Shown here piece after piece: positions 1-12,474 of a stretch of 64,000 bases of DNA. How positions within the stretch are numbered: position 1 is the first letter of the stretch; the number at the start of each line of letters is the position of its first letter. The stretch covers positions 185,081 through 249,080 of the forward strand of contig JH720390.1 in NCBI GenBank assembly GCA_000231825.2, read 5' to 3'. Origin of the DNA: Tetrahymena elliotti 4EA (lineage: Eukaryota > Ciliophora > Oligohymenophorea > Hymenostomatida > Tetrahymenidae). The position numbers and the translations under genes were made by a program. Under the pieces are notes generated by a model that was given only the letters and a program-made list of their open reading frames with translations, was not told the origin of the DNA and made no database searches.

Positions 1-870
1 GCTATATTTTTCTAATTTTTAATAAAGCAATTTAGTAAAATTTATTTTTACTCCTTCAAAAATTTTATTTTATGTATTTAACAACTATTATTTATTTTTA
101 ATGACATTTTTTAATGTCCTTTTATTTTTGTTTATTACTTTGATTTGTATTTTTCGAGGTATTATTAATTAAGCTAATTATTTCTAAATCATAATAAACG
201 TTGTATCACAAAGGCAAAAGATGTTTTCTATCTATTTTAATCTTAAATTTTTCTTTCTGATTGAAAAAAAAAATTTAATAATTAATATCATAATCTTATT
301 TTTTACATCATTAAAGAGAAGAAGAATGAAAATTAAATTATTTGAAACTCAGAGTTTTTACTCAAAATCAAATTAAATAAATTGTAATTTTTCAAAATAT
401 ATTTTTATAATTTGTTCCTTAAAGAAAGCTATTTTGAAGTAATGCACAAAAAAATTAGCACCTTTCTTAACCAAAAAATAATATTTGTTTAAAAAAATGA
501 ATGATAATAAATTTAATCAGCTTAAAACAATAGTTATTACCTTTTTTTTGTGAATAAAAATTTAACCTTAATATAAATTATATGATCTATGTAAATAAAA
601 ATAAAATTTGTATGGCGTTTACTTGATTTCCAAAACTAAATTAATTAATAGAGTTTTGAAGGTACTTGCTTACAGATTTCAAAAATATCATAGATTTCAA
701 TATCGTTAAAGAATCGATGATTTGTAAGTCTTATTTGATACACATAGTGACAAAACATCTACCCAAAATAATAAAAATTTTTCTATTAATTTATAAACAA
801 AAATTGAGTTTTTTATTGAAATAATTAATTGCAAAAAATAACAAAAAGCAAAAACAATTAATCTAGAAAA
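1..870. other. AT-rich intergenic region upstream of the first gene
   Basis: This stretch is almost entirely A/T with long T and A runs, and I find no sustained reading frame in the TGA-only code on either strand. Its right part is probably the promoter and 5' leader of the gene starting at 871, which has an A-rich stretch before the ATG, as most genes in this window do. No tRNA-like or repeat structure was noticed. Confidence 0.6.
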
Positions 871-3198
871 ATGAAATCCTTATTTAAAAAGCTAGACATA
901 TTCTCTTCATCTTTTTAATTTAATTTGGGACATGAGCAACCTAATAAAGGTACATTAACGGGTTTTGCTTTAACTTCATTTGTGTTTATTACAACCTTAG
1001 CATATTTTGTTTATGAACTTGTGCTGTTTTCAACAAACTAAATAGAACCAAATTTTAGGTCTCAAAATTTTATTAGCGATGGACTTGTACAAACAGAATT
1101 AAATAATGATTTGATTGGTTTCAAAATGGATGCAGGTGAATCAGCAGCAGAATATGCAAATTCAAAAAAGACTTACTTAGTTTATTATGCTTTTTTTCAT
1201 TACTAAAATTAGGATCAATCTTAATTTTTACCTATCCCTGTGATTTAATGTAACAATAAGAATCTTGAAGGTTATCAATGCTTAGATCTTTCAAGTCTTT
1301 CTAACTATACTTTTGCTCTTAATACTAAATAGAATTTATATTCTTAAATTTAAATTTTCACCTATGCTTGTGTAGATATAGATAAGATAAAAACTACCAT
1401 TCCTGACAATTGTGCAGATTTAACTGAAAGCGATGCTTTAGTTAACGGAGTAAATGCTGGGTTAAAATTTAAAATATATACATCATAATATAATACAACT
1501 TCTTAAGAAATGCAAGTGAATTATAGGAATGTTATTGTTTACACTTTTTCAAGCTAGTCTATTATAACTTTCTTAAATATGTAAACCTAGACAACATCAG
1601 TAAAGCAAGGACTTATTATATAAAAAGAATCCACATATTCTTCTCCCATTTAGTACAATTAAATTAGTTAAAGCATGGTAAGATTATCTGCTCTAAAAGA
1701 TGGAGAGGGGCCTTACAGTTTAATTATGCTTTAAATGGATGAAATTATATAAAGAGTATAAATTTAATATTCAACATTACCATAAGTGCTAGCTCTTGTG
1801 AATGGTATCTTTTCACTATTATTACTATTAGGTATAGTGGGAAGATTTATTTCTTCTACCAGAATAAAGCATGATTTTTTTATGCTTTTCTTATAAAATT
1901 TTTATTCTGGTAAATATTTTAATATACTCCAATAAAAAAAGCTTTTGAAATAGTAAATTTAAAAATGTGAAGAAATTGCAAAATAAGAATCTATGAAAAA
2001 TGAAAATGATTTTTAGAGTAATAATTAAATTAACTTTCATGTAAAATTTGAAAGCAATTAAGAAGACATGAATGACTAAAAATAAAGCATTGAGTTAATT
2101 GAAAGTTAAACAGATGAAGAAATGGATAAAAGAGAATAGAAACATAAAAATAAAATCCCTAACTTTGATTTTAAATCTAAATAATCTTTAGACCTAACTA
2201 AATTCAAAGGTCTAGAGAGTTTAAAAAAAGAAATTGTGACTTCAAAAGGGATTCAAAGACCAGAAAATAAATTAGTAACAAAAAAAGAACATGATTTATT
2301 TTTACAGTAACAAGATAATATTTAAATGAATAGAAAAAATCCAAATCCTAATTAAGATGAAGAAGCAATTACTTCTTAAAGGGAAAATCTAATATCAAAT
2401 TTTAATAATTAATACACAGGAAATTTTGAAAAAAGCCCTTAAAATTTAATTATTCAAAGTGAGATGATAAATACTAATAAAAAATTAAGAACGGTCACAT
2501 TTGATTAAGTCTTAGATCCTTAATTATTATAAGAAAAGCAATTAAATGACTAAAGTAAGAAAATAGGAGAAGAAGAAAATGATTGTCCTTAATTAGACAA
2601 TAATATAGAGAAATTGAAAGCCCTTCAAAGTAAAAGCTTCACTAAGTAAATCTAAAAAAGTATTTTTAGCTTTAAGTAAAAATTTTATTAAAAAATAAAC
2701 TACTTTCTTAATTAAATTTTCTTTTTTAAATAATTATTATTTTTAGTCTTCGTAAGTAAAAAAACTCTCCCATTTCTAATCATTTGACCACTCCATAAAA
2801 AAAAACTATAAATGAATTAATCAACCAAGACATGAATATTTTCTCTTTCTACAAAGATATTATATTCCTTAAAAAAGCTATTATGCTTTTGCTGGATGCG
2901 TAACAACTAGCAGCTATAAAAATATTAGGTTTCTCTTCTGAGTTTTTACAAGTTGATACTAAAAACATAAGTTTTGAGAATTTAGAATAACTAAGTAAAT
3001 TCCATTTTAAAAATATAAAATCATTTATTTTCTTTTAAAAAAGAAAAAGACAAAAAATTAAGTTACTTAGAAGAGTAATTTATTACCTATTAATCAGATT
3101 AAGTACAATAACATAAATTATTATAATTTTTGCAAAGATCTTAGGATCAAGAGAGTATAAATAACTTAGATTTTAAAATATTATCTTCTATACCCTGA
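871..3198 (+). CDS. Two-pass transmembrane protein of a ciliate family, function unknown
   Basis: I do not recognise a named function. The frame from ATG 871 is open with TAA/TAG as Gln. It gives a start MKSLFKKLDIF, a first membrane segment near residues 35-60, a roughly 240-residue extracytoplasmic part containing cysteines, a second hydrophobic segment near 305-325 (ALVNGIFSLLLLLGIVG), then a long charged, Q-rich tail. Two introns are inferred from phase. One is about 2756-2829 (GTAAAA..CAAG), leading into an exon with FYKDIIFLKKAIMLLL. The second starts at the GTAAAT near 2995 and ends in TTTTAAAAAAG, and its removal joins NLEQL to KKDKKLSYLEEQF. The protein ends in KILSSIP at TGA 3196-3198. 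The C-terminal FLKKA block resembles the shared end of a large Tetrahymena membrane-protein family, from memory only. The first splice junction is the least certain part. Confidence 0.75.
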
Positions 3199-5218
3199 AA
3201 ATTCATATCTTTTAAGTTACAAATCATTATTATTTTTTGAGCTTATTTATTTTATATTTTTAAAGTAAATATGTACCTTTATATTCAATATAGATATTAT
3301 GTAATAAATTATCATTAATAATTTCTTACCTTATAAGTAAATATTTCTCAACTCTAAAACACAATAAAATAAAATTAATTAAATAAATACTAATCAATAT
3401 TACTCTATTCTTTTTTCAGGTAAAGGTAATAATAATTAGATTTAAATATTTGTACACCAAAATTATTTTTTTTAAACTTCTTCAAAGTAAGTTATAAAAT
3501 AAATACGTTATGTATATATTGTGAATCCTTAAAACATAAATCTGAAATTAAAAGAATAAAATTATTTGTTTAGAAATAGTTTTGACTAAAAAATAAATGT
3601 TGTACACAAGAATAGTAGTGCATTTTTTAATTTTTAGTTTTTTATCAATAATTTGATTTTTTATTTATTTACTTCTTTACATCTTAGAACAAAAAAATAG
3701 TTTTTTCTTTTAGGCTAAGTGAATTTATACTAAAGATATTGATAGATTAAATTAATTAAGGCAATCTCCTTTAATTTCAAAAACTGAAAATTTGTCTTTA
3801 ATTAATTTTTTTCTGTTTTATCAAAAAGCAACTTAATTAACATAACAATTTATTTTTCTAGGTATTTTATTCAAATAAAATCAAGATAAGTCCTTTGAAC
3901 TTTTTCTAATCATATGCTTAAATATTAAATTTTATTTATCTTTTAAAAGTTTTTAACCAAAACAATAGACATAATTTCAAGTTAATTTATTATTATTGTC
4001 AGAATATTTTTAAAAAATATATTTGAATTCTGCTTTTGATTTAATAACTGTAAAAAGTTTTTACTAAAAGCTAATTTAGACGAAAAAAAAGAAAAATTGT
4101 TCACATATCAACACTTTTAGGCTCTATAAAATGAATCTGAATTCTAAGAAAATTTTATTTAATGAGAGTAAATAATAGATTGAAGTATTTATTTTATTAC
4201 CTAACAAGTTTCACTCTTCATCTTATGCTTGCCTTATGGTGATGATGAATTATCTGAGAAAATTAATTATAATGTTACAAATAAAATGAAAAACATTTAT
4301 AATATCTGCAATAGCTATTACAAAAGTGTATATAATAAATAATAATTTAAAAATGCTAACTTTATATCTTTTTTCTATGGATAAAGACTTTATAGAATAG
4401 AAACACCTGAAAATAATTTGAAGTAAACATCCTTTTTGAGAAAAAATAATTCAAGCTTTTATTTTATAATTCAGTGTTATGTTTTTCATATGTTTAGCTG
4501 ATTTTTCTAGGTATTTCTTTTCTATACATAAAGTAGATTTTTTTATTATTGGATTTAGATGATGCATTTTGTGATAAATACACATAACGAATATGAATCT
4601 TTTTTTCATTTTTAAGAACTTTAGGGAATAATTAGAAAACATTAAATAAGGGTAAAGCTCTTGTATTAATGTTAAGTTAAATTATGTCTAAAATCCAAAT
4701 AAACCATATTAATTATGAAAAAACTAAACTAGGGAAACATATTTGCTACTTAATAGAACAGCTTTGAAAACTTATAGAAAAAACCAATATTGAGTCATTT
4801 TAATACATTTATGTATCAAAAATAGAAAATAACATCTGCTATAAAAGTGTCTATTTAATAAATAAAAAAGAAAAATTATTAAAAATTTACATTATTTTTA
4901 TGATTGATCAAAAATTTATGTATTTAATTTAATAATCTTAATTGAACCTGAAGCAATTTTCCTTGTTTGAGAATAGATAATTAATTCAATTCAAGTCTTT
5001 ATTTTTACGATTAAATACAACTTAATGCCTTTTCTAATGTTTTCTGATAATTAATTTTCTATTGATTGCATTTTTATATAGAAAGTTATTTTGCTTTTAA
5101 TAGGATTTAGATTAAACATATTTTAATAATACTTTTTAAAATTCATAACTTTTTGTAAGCTTATAAATCTTAATTAAAATAAAAAAAATCTTAATAGTTA
5201 GTAGAAATAACATCAGAC
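3199..5218. other. Intergenic region with decayed, partly duplicated sequence
   Basis: About 2 kb of AT-rich DNA lies between two plus-strand genes. A short frame starts at ATG 4131 but meets TGA near 4285. A second coding-like stretch in another frame (containing PYGDDELSEKINYN and FFYGQRLYRIETPENN) continues to TGA 4499-4501. Together they look like remnants of a broken gene rather than a live one. Parts of it recur about 520 bp further right, listed separately. Confidence 0.45.
4296..5130 (+). repeat. Diverged direct duplication, about 520-bp offset
   Basis: The stretch near 4300-4590 and the stretch near 4822-5130 share the same order of short matching blocks. They are an ATCTGC..ATAAAAGTGT/ACAAAAGTGT block followed by ..AATAAATAA, a CCTGAA..AATT..TTTGAGAA block, and a GGATTTAGAT(GA/TA) block near the end. 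Many small indels separate them. This looks like an old tandem duplication whose copies have both decayed. Boundaries are approximate and the alignment was made by eye. Confidence 0.45.
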
Positions 5219-7850
5219 ATGAAAAAAAATACTAATCAAAGCAATAAAGCCTTATAATAAAAATAAAAAAGTAACAGTAATCCTTTCGGGATGCCAAGTT
5301 TTGGTTAGGCAAAGTAAACATTAATGAACATGGATGCTTTTTATAATGATTAAGAACTTTTTGGAAATAATTAGTAAGCATAAAATTAGAATTAAGCTCT
5401 TAAGCCTTAAGTTGAGAATTAGAATTTAGTTTTGTAACAAAATTAAATTCAAACTACTAATATGCCTTCACATTAACAAAAAAGTAGTTTAGGTGAATAG
5501 AAAACATTTGCTAACGCAATAAATAGTGTGAATAGCATCAACGAGTTCTACAATAATTAGTTATCTGCAAACACAAATCAAAATTAAATCAATAATACAA
5601 ACTAAGTTTAAAAGAATAATCCCTCTCATAATTAGAGTAATAGTATGTCATAACCTTCTTCTTTTAGTGGTTAAGGTATTTAGATAGGAGGCACTTAGCC
5701 AAGCAGTGGAAATATTGTTAAAAATGTTAATTTGTTTTAATGCGTCTATCAAAGTGAAGATAAAATAAATAATTTATAATTAGCAAACAGCAACTTATAC
5801 TAATCTTTTTCTAAATACTTTTAAAAAGAGCATGCTAATCTTTTCTAAAAAAATACTATGGATCCTAAATAAGTATATCATTGGAATAGCATATTTAACT
5901 CAGGTAATTTTTATTTTATTTACAAGATTACAAATACTTATTTATTTTTTTTAATGAAATAGTTTAAAGTGAGGAGAATCTATTTTTTAACTTTAGCAAA
6001 TTCTAAAATGAATTTGATTTGGTCTATCACAATATAGAGGATGGTCAACAATTTACTGATTAAGCTTTCCCAAATGATTAGTCTGTTATAAAAAAATAAG
6101 GTTAATACTGCTTTAAAAGAGCAAGTGAAATATATACTAGCTCATTTAACATATTTGATTTAGGTATAGAACCTAATCAAATCTAGCAAGGTAGACTTGG
6201 AGATTGCTATTTAATATCATCAATTATTGCTATAGCAGAATATCCAGAACTCTGTGCTCGTTTATTTGTTTCAAAGCAAAAGAATGATAAATGTGTTTAT
6301 GGAATATGGTTATGCGAAAGCGGAGAATGGAGATAAATAGTTATAGACGACTATCTTGTTTGCTAATAAAATAGTTATTCTCCTAGCTTTGCATTATCTA
6401 TTAGAAATGGAATTTGGGTTTAATTATTAGAAAAAGCCTATGCTAAAGTAATTTTATTTTAAAAAGAAGGTTAATTTAAATTTATTTTTTATAAAAGTGC
6501 TATGGTGGTTATGGAAATATTGAAGTTGGTTACAGTTTTGATAGTTTAAGAGATTTAACTGGATCTCCTACAGAGTATATAGATATCAAAAAAAATTATG
6601 GAGAAGCATTTGAATTGATAAAGAAATCAATATAAAAATAATTTATTCTAACAATAAGCTCTAAAATATCAGCTACTGATTTAAATTCAAAGCACTCTTA
6701 TACTCTACAAGATGCAAGAGAAGTTATGAATTCTAAAGGATAATTAGTTAAATTATTGAAGTTAAAGAATCCTCTTGGTTTCAATTTTGAGATGAATAAA
6801 ATTCAAGATAAAACAATTGAAAATAATCTTGGTGAGTAATTACGTTAAAAGAATGGTGTCATTTGGATGACTCAATAAGAAGTTCTTGCTAATTTTGAAG
6901 TCGTTACTGTTTGCCACACTCGTCCTGGGTATGTTTGTGGTTCATATACAACCTTAAATAAAACAAGAGAATACTTCTATGTATAAAATTTAGTTGAAGG
7001 AAATCACTGCTACTTTTCTGTAGTCTAAAAGCATGAAAAATTTTACAAATAAGGAGCCAATGATTTAAGATAATATTATAAGACTGCTAGACTTATTATT
7101 ACTTAAATTAATTCTGATTCTAAACAAATTATAGATGTTATAGGTGGATCTTTTTCAAATAAATAACAAGTCTTCTTTGAAGTTTAAAATCTTCCTTGTG
7201 GAGAATTTTTGGTATTTGTTGAAGTTGATGAAAAGCCAGCACCATAAAAGAATTAATTCACATTCTAAACATATTCTAAAAATGTTGTATCTATTATCCC
7301 CGCTTTCAATATTTTGCAATTCTAAGTAAAAGAATCAGAATTAATAGAAATAATTTTCAAACTTTACATCTAAAAAATTAATTCTTCTCCAGAATGGAAT
7401 ACTAAAGTAAGATCTTTAAAAATTAATTATTAATTAATTCTATATTTTTTTTTTATAAATTAGATTTATGACAACACAAAAGGAACTGGAACTGTTGTAA
7501 GAGATTTCTCTAGTCTTTTTGGGTATGCTTTTATATCATATAGAAACTAAAGTGTAACATAATTTACAGAAACTATAGAAGTAGCTGAATTTGTGAATTT
7601 AGATCTTCTAGATTTTGATAGAATATCAAAGCAAACTAAAATTAAAGTAGTTCTTGAACCAAATGAATCAAAAGTATTATTATTCAGGATATTAGAAAAT
7701 AATGCATGCTCTCATTCGCTTAAATTCAAAAGCACATGGTTTTTTGGTTCTGGAGTTGTAAAAATGCCTATATAATCAAATTAAAAACCTGCATTAGTAA
7801 AGCAAACAATTACGAAATAAGTAGTAACTAAAAAAGTTGTTAAAAAGTGA
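5219..7850 (+). CDS. Calpain-family cysteine protease (peptidase C2)
   Basis: A calcium-dependent-type, probably cytosolic cysteine protease. Four exons fit in phase: 5219-5903, 5963-6447, 6498-7406 and 7464-7850, giving 821 residues. After a roughly 230-residue N/Q-rich, low-complexity N-terminus comes the catalytic core. The nucleophile is in QGRLGDCYLISS (Cys310), followed by NGIWVQLLEKAYAK and the GGYGNIEVG loop, with the His in SKHSYTL (His456) and the Asn in KLKNPLG (Asn481). The triad is therefore complete and the enzyme is probably active. The usual DCW at the active site is DCY and RNPWG is KNPLG, so it is a divergent member. Beta-rich C-terminal domains follow, and the tail is K/V-rich and ends at TGA. 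No EF-hands are visible, so calcium control, if any, must come from the core or the C-terminal domains. Substrates are unknown. Confidence 0.93.
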
Positions 7851-9115
7851 ACATAATTATTTATTTTAATAAACAAATTTTGATAACCATTTCTAAAATA
7901 TTATTAAATAAATGAGTATTTTATTTTATTAACCACTTATTGTTTGTAAAGTAATTTTTCTTCAATTCAATTCAAAAAGTAAAAATGCTATTTTTCTTTA
8001 ATTATAGAAAAAAAAGAATTTATCTTCAGGATAATTCAATAAATTTTACTCAAATTTATTTGATTCCATTTTTATTATGTAGAAATAATTTTTCTATTTT
8101 ATATTTTTTAGTGTTGGAAACTCAAACTATTTCATAATAATTTTTGTGATATTCTAAATTTTTATCAGATAGTAAGAGTTTCTTTCTAACTTTAAAAAAT
8201 GACCTTTAATAATAGAAGTAGAGCTAATTTTTAATTTGAAATATTATTTCCATAAACATGAAGAAATATTTTCTACTTTAAAATTTTATTTACATTTTGA
8301 ATAAAAAGAAGGTAGGTGATTATGGGTGCAGCATATTTCAAGCTGCATACAGAACATACTATTTAGCCATCTATATTTTTCACATATAGAATGGCCACAA
8401 TTAATTAAAAGCCAAAAGGCAATCTATAAGTATCAATCAGTTTGATAAAATTATTATTAATTCATCATTAGGAATTCATATTGTCAGAAGTTTTTTGTAA
8501 AATTTTGAAAATAATTTTAGAGCAATATAATTTATTTAAAAAAGAGCAGCTGAAATCATTTTTTAGCTACAAATTAGCATTAGAAATAAATAAAGAATAT
8601 TATCAAATCTTTTAAAAATTGAATCAAATCATTTTTATTTTGAGGTATTATAGTTACTTTTTATTATCTTTTGTTGAATGGTTGGTAATTTAATTTCCAA
8701 AAATACAATTTTTAATTTTTTAATTTTCTTAAATGCTGACTGATTACAAAATAATATGTTTTGAGCAGTTAGCTTTATTTGAAATAGTTAAAGATTAAAC
8801 CAATTGATGATATGAAATAATATTTTTAGAAATGTGAAGCTTATTTGTAAAAGAGGAAACTGATAAAGATATAAAGTTTTTTACGATTATAAATTAATTT
8901 ATATGAAGATTATAATAATTTTTAGAAATGTATGAAAATTTTTTATTAATTCTTTATGCTTCTATAAAATTTAGAAGACAAAGAAGTTTTTTTATTTTTT
9001 GGTTTTATTTATTTATTTATTTTTGGTAGTTTTAAGAGGTAAAATTGAAATCTTAAAGATATCTATTAAGATATTTAAAGAAAGAGGAATGGTGAAGCTG
9101 AGGTTCTAGAATTTA
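7851..9115. other. Intergenic region between convergent genes, with one weak ORF
   Basis: This is AT-rich spacer between the calpain gene and the C2 gene, which point at each other. A TGA-only frame runs from ATG 8258 to TGA 8675-8677 (139 residues, containing GDYGCSIFQAAYRTYY). It has no recognisable domain, and frames of this length arise by chance in DNA this AT-rich when only TGA stops. I do not call it a gene. Confidence 0.4.
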
Positions 9116-11204
9116 TCAAAAAGGTTAGTAAAAGTTTTGTGCATTTCTTTAGTTTTTAAATGGACTTTTTTTAAAAAAAAATAAAATTAAAAAATTTTTT
9201 AGATTTAATTCAAGAAAATTACGTTGCTGCTGCACTAAAAGGCTAACGAGAGGTTGTGACTGCTAAATTAGATTTTTGAATTGCTCCTGGAGTAGCCACT
9301 GTGTTGTTAATAGAACTGGCTATTTAATTGACACCATTATTGGGATATTATACTATAGATGGAGATGGATGTTGATTCAGACTAGGGTTAATTTACTAGA
9401 TTTTATTGACTATTGCTTTTTAAGATTAAACTGTTCTAATGAAATTATTTTAAAATTAGAATTAGCTTTGCTAATTTGGTAAAGAGTTCATAGAATTCTA
9501 ACCCAATACTTATATTCCTTATGTAAAGTTTTAATATTGAATTTAATTCAATTAATTATTTCTTTAAGAGCATGTTTAAGAAATAGTAGGGGTGTTTCCA
9601 TTAAATGGCTAGTAAGAAATATTTTGTAAATTAATTAAACCTGCTTATTAGTTTTAATGCAAGTGTTATAATTACTATTGACTGTATATCTATGGATATT
9701 ATGAAATAGGCTAGCCAAATTGGCATTGGGAGCCAATGTATTTTTTACCATTTTATGAAAGAGAAAGAGAAGAAATGCCATTCTTATCATGAATATCTCT
9801 TAAAGGAGAGATAACTATATTATTATTTTAGTATTCACTCAAAGGAAGATTTTATGCTTGAAGGAGCTCAGTATTTTTTTAGTGTTAACCAATTTAGCTT
9901 GGATAAACTTATTATGGTTATTAAACTTCATTTTCTTAAGAGTAATAAGAACCTTAGTCATATTATTCACAATCTTAGAAGTTAGAAGAATTGCTTTCAT
10001 CTATAATATTAGTATTTATATACATCTCATTAACTCTATCTTCTTCACCCAATTATATTGTGTTGTAAGAGTATTGGCGAGGGGTTTAAGAGTTTTCAGC
10101 ATTTTATTAAGTCTATTAGTAATTTTTATGATATTTTTAATCTTCACTCTCAGTAACAGTTGATTTGATTGTATAAATATGATAGGGATTGCTCTTTAAG
10201 TTGTAATTTAAGCATTGAGAGGCTAAATTATTATTAAAAACAATATGCTTACAAGTACTTGGAGTCTAAATAACATTTTTGTTGGATGAATATTCTTTTT
10301 CTTCATATAAAGATTCTCTCTTTATTTGGTATTCACTCGAGGATTTTACTTGATTTTAGAAGGAAATAGATTATTGAAGCATTTGCATGTTTTTATTCAT
10401 TTGAGGTAAGATTTCATTTTATTTATAATTAATAGATTTTTGACTATCCTCTGATAACACTTACTAAGTGCTCTAGGTAGAAGTAGCATTACTATACATA
10501 TTATTTATTTAATTAGAGTCTTTGTGCATATTAAATTAGAGAGAGCCAATTACAACGCCTTCTTAGTTAATAATCTTAGCTTATCCCAAATAAACTATAT
10601 TATTTTAGTTGCTATTCGAAGAGCTACTTGACCCGTTGCTGAGTAAACTACCAGTTATATTAGGAATTTAAGAATATTTACCTTCAATTAGACTACTGGA
10701 ACTTGTTTAGTTACTTAAAACAGTAAAATTACCGCTACTGTTATTATTATTATAGCCTTTACTTAAAATACGCTCAGAAATAACATCGGTTAAATCAATA
10801 ATTGCACCACCAAGATAATCTTTTTCATCATAGTTAGGGTCAAAAAGATCTCTCTCAGTCTAATACAATGTGTAATTATGTATTTCAAGAGTTATTAATT
10901 TATCACGTTAGTCCTAATCAACTCTTAAAGATAAGCAGTCATTCCAAAATGCAGAATTACTGACAACCTTGCAAACTGAACTAATGATATTTTATCCATT
11001 AATCTTCATAACTATGTATGGGTTACATGACTTGCTGCTTGAGCATGAGATAGAACCTGTAAAAATACAATTAAGTCCTCTAATTGAATATTAGTTTTAA
11101 TTTGAAACCTAGGGGTATTAGATTTGATTTGTAGTGATGGAACTACCATTACTTAAGTTGCTATTAGTAATGCTGCTTGAAATTTAACTTTGGGTTTGGA
11201 TCAT
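9116..11204 (-). CDS. C2-domain protein with long Q/N/S-rich tail
   Basis: A minus-strand gene that standard-code ORF calling misses. From ATG 11202-11204 the frame is open for about 660 codons. A C2-like beta-sandwich lies near residues 45-150, with CNPYIVMKINGQ, SAFWNDCLSLRV, LITLEIHNYT and DYLGGAIIDLTDV in the usual order. C2 domains bind membranes or proteins, often with calcium. Here the Asp of the usual SDPY is Asn (CNPY), so calcium binding is doubtful. The rest is Q/S/N-rich and disordered. A terminal intron (9165-9222, GTAATT..AAAAAAG) joins in phase to a 16-residue end (..NAQNFYQPF, TGA 9116-9118). Unspliced, the frame stops at 9210-9212. The frame stays open upstream to 11325, so an additional 5' exon is possible. 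Confidence 0.75.
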
Positions 11205-11324
11205 TTTATTTGAGAACGCTGCTGCTATTAAATGCTATTTGCCCTTATTTTTAGTATCTAATTAAGCTAATGAATGCTTGTAAGGTTTTAATAAAAAATA
11301 ATATTACTTTTTAAGATAAGATCA

Positions 11325-12474
11325 AGTGATTTGATTATATGACTTTTTTTTTATATTATTTGTATATAAAGTAAAAAGAGATTTTTTATTAAATTAAATA
11401 GATGATTTATTAACTTTTAATATTAATTTATTTGCCTTATTAATGTATGAAGATTGCTATCAAAATCTAATTCTAAAATCACTGATTTCTTTATTAACAT
11501 ATCATCTCAAAAACAAATTATAATTTATTTTTGTGTTTTCAAAATAAACAATCAAAATATCGCTAAATTTAATATTTAGTCGTTGATTTTTAATTAACAC
11601 ACTAAATTTTTATTTCCTTCCTCTGCTTTTTGTAAGATTAATATACAAATAAACATTCTCATATCTCTCACTACTTATTTTTTATTTATTTTATTTTCGT
11701 TTACCTAAACAACATGCTAGTAAATTTTATTTGGTAAAAACTAATCTGCTCATAACTTCAAATAAAAAGACATCTCATTTATTCACAAAGACAGAAAAAT
11801 AAATTAGATTTTAGTTAAAAAAAATATTTTTTATAAAACTGATTAAAAATATTTTTTAATAAAATATAAATTAACTTTAACAAATTTAAAACAATTTTGA
11901 TAAAACAAATAAAAAATTGAATGCAATGTTAGGGAAAGATTTTAAAAAAAAGATTCAGATTATAATTTAAAATGAAATTATACAATATTTTAATCATTTT
12001 TTCGATTTTGATCTTTAATAAAAATTAATGTTAAAATAAATTAAAATTTTGATCAATCAATCAATCAATCTATCAATTATCAAAAATTTAATTGATTATT
12101 TAGATTTAAAAATTATTGGCTAAATTTGATTAAAACACAAAAAAACAGAAAATAACTTTTTTAACAAAAGATACGTTATGCTTAACTTATTGGTGATTAT
12201 TAAGCAGTTGGTCCTTTTGTTAAAAAATATTAGCAAAGGAAGTTTTCTTAAATAAATAATTTTTAAAGTGATTTTTATTTTGAGCTTTGTTTTGCAATAG
12301 AACTTTATACAAAAAATAATTTTTATAAAAAATGAAAAATAACAAACAAGCAATATTTTAAGTTTAAAATTGTTTTTTTTTGAAATTTTATTTTGAAAAA
12401 GAAAATTAAATTTTTGGCAATTTAAGTATGAAACATAAAGTTTTTTTATATGTATATAATTTTTTTGTAAATAT
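11325..12474. other. Intergenic region between two minus-strand genes
   Basis: About 1.1 kb of AT-rich DNA with many A/T runs. A (CAAT)n-like tract, TCAATCAATCAATC, sits at 12051-12072. A minus-strand ATGTTGTTTAG|GTAAAC near 11705-11715 could be a first exon of the C2 gene, but I cannot join it convincingly. Nothing else coding was seen. Confidence 0.45.

Noticed and set aside
4451..4642. Standard-code minus-strand ORF of 63 residues
   Set aside because: Low complexity, in the AT-rich spacer, overlaps plus-strand gene remnants, and no homologous motif is visible.
8258..8677. 139-residue TGA-only ORF as a gene
   Set aside because: The length is within chance for AT-rich DNA with one stop codon, it has no domain, and it sits between two convergent genes.
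9276..10163. Plus-strand ORFs in 9276-9482 and 9858-10163, first read as a decayed plus-strand gene
   Set aside because: The minus strand gives one continuous C2-protein frame across the whole area, so the plus-strand fragments are shadows.
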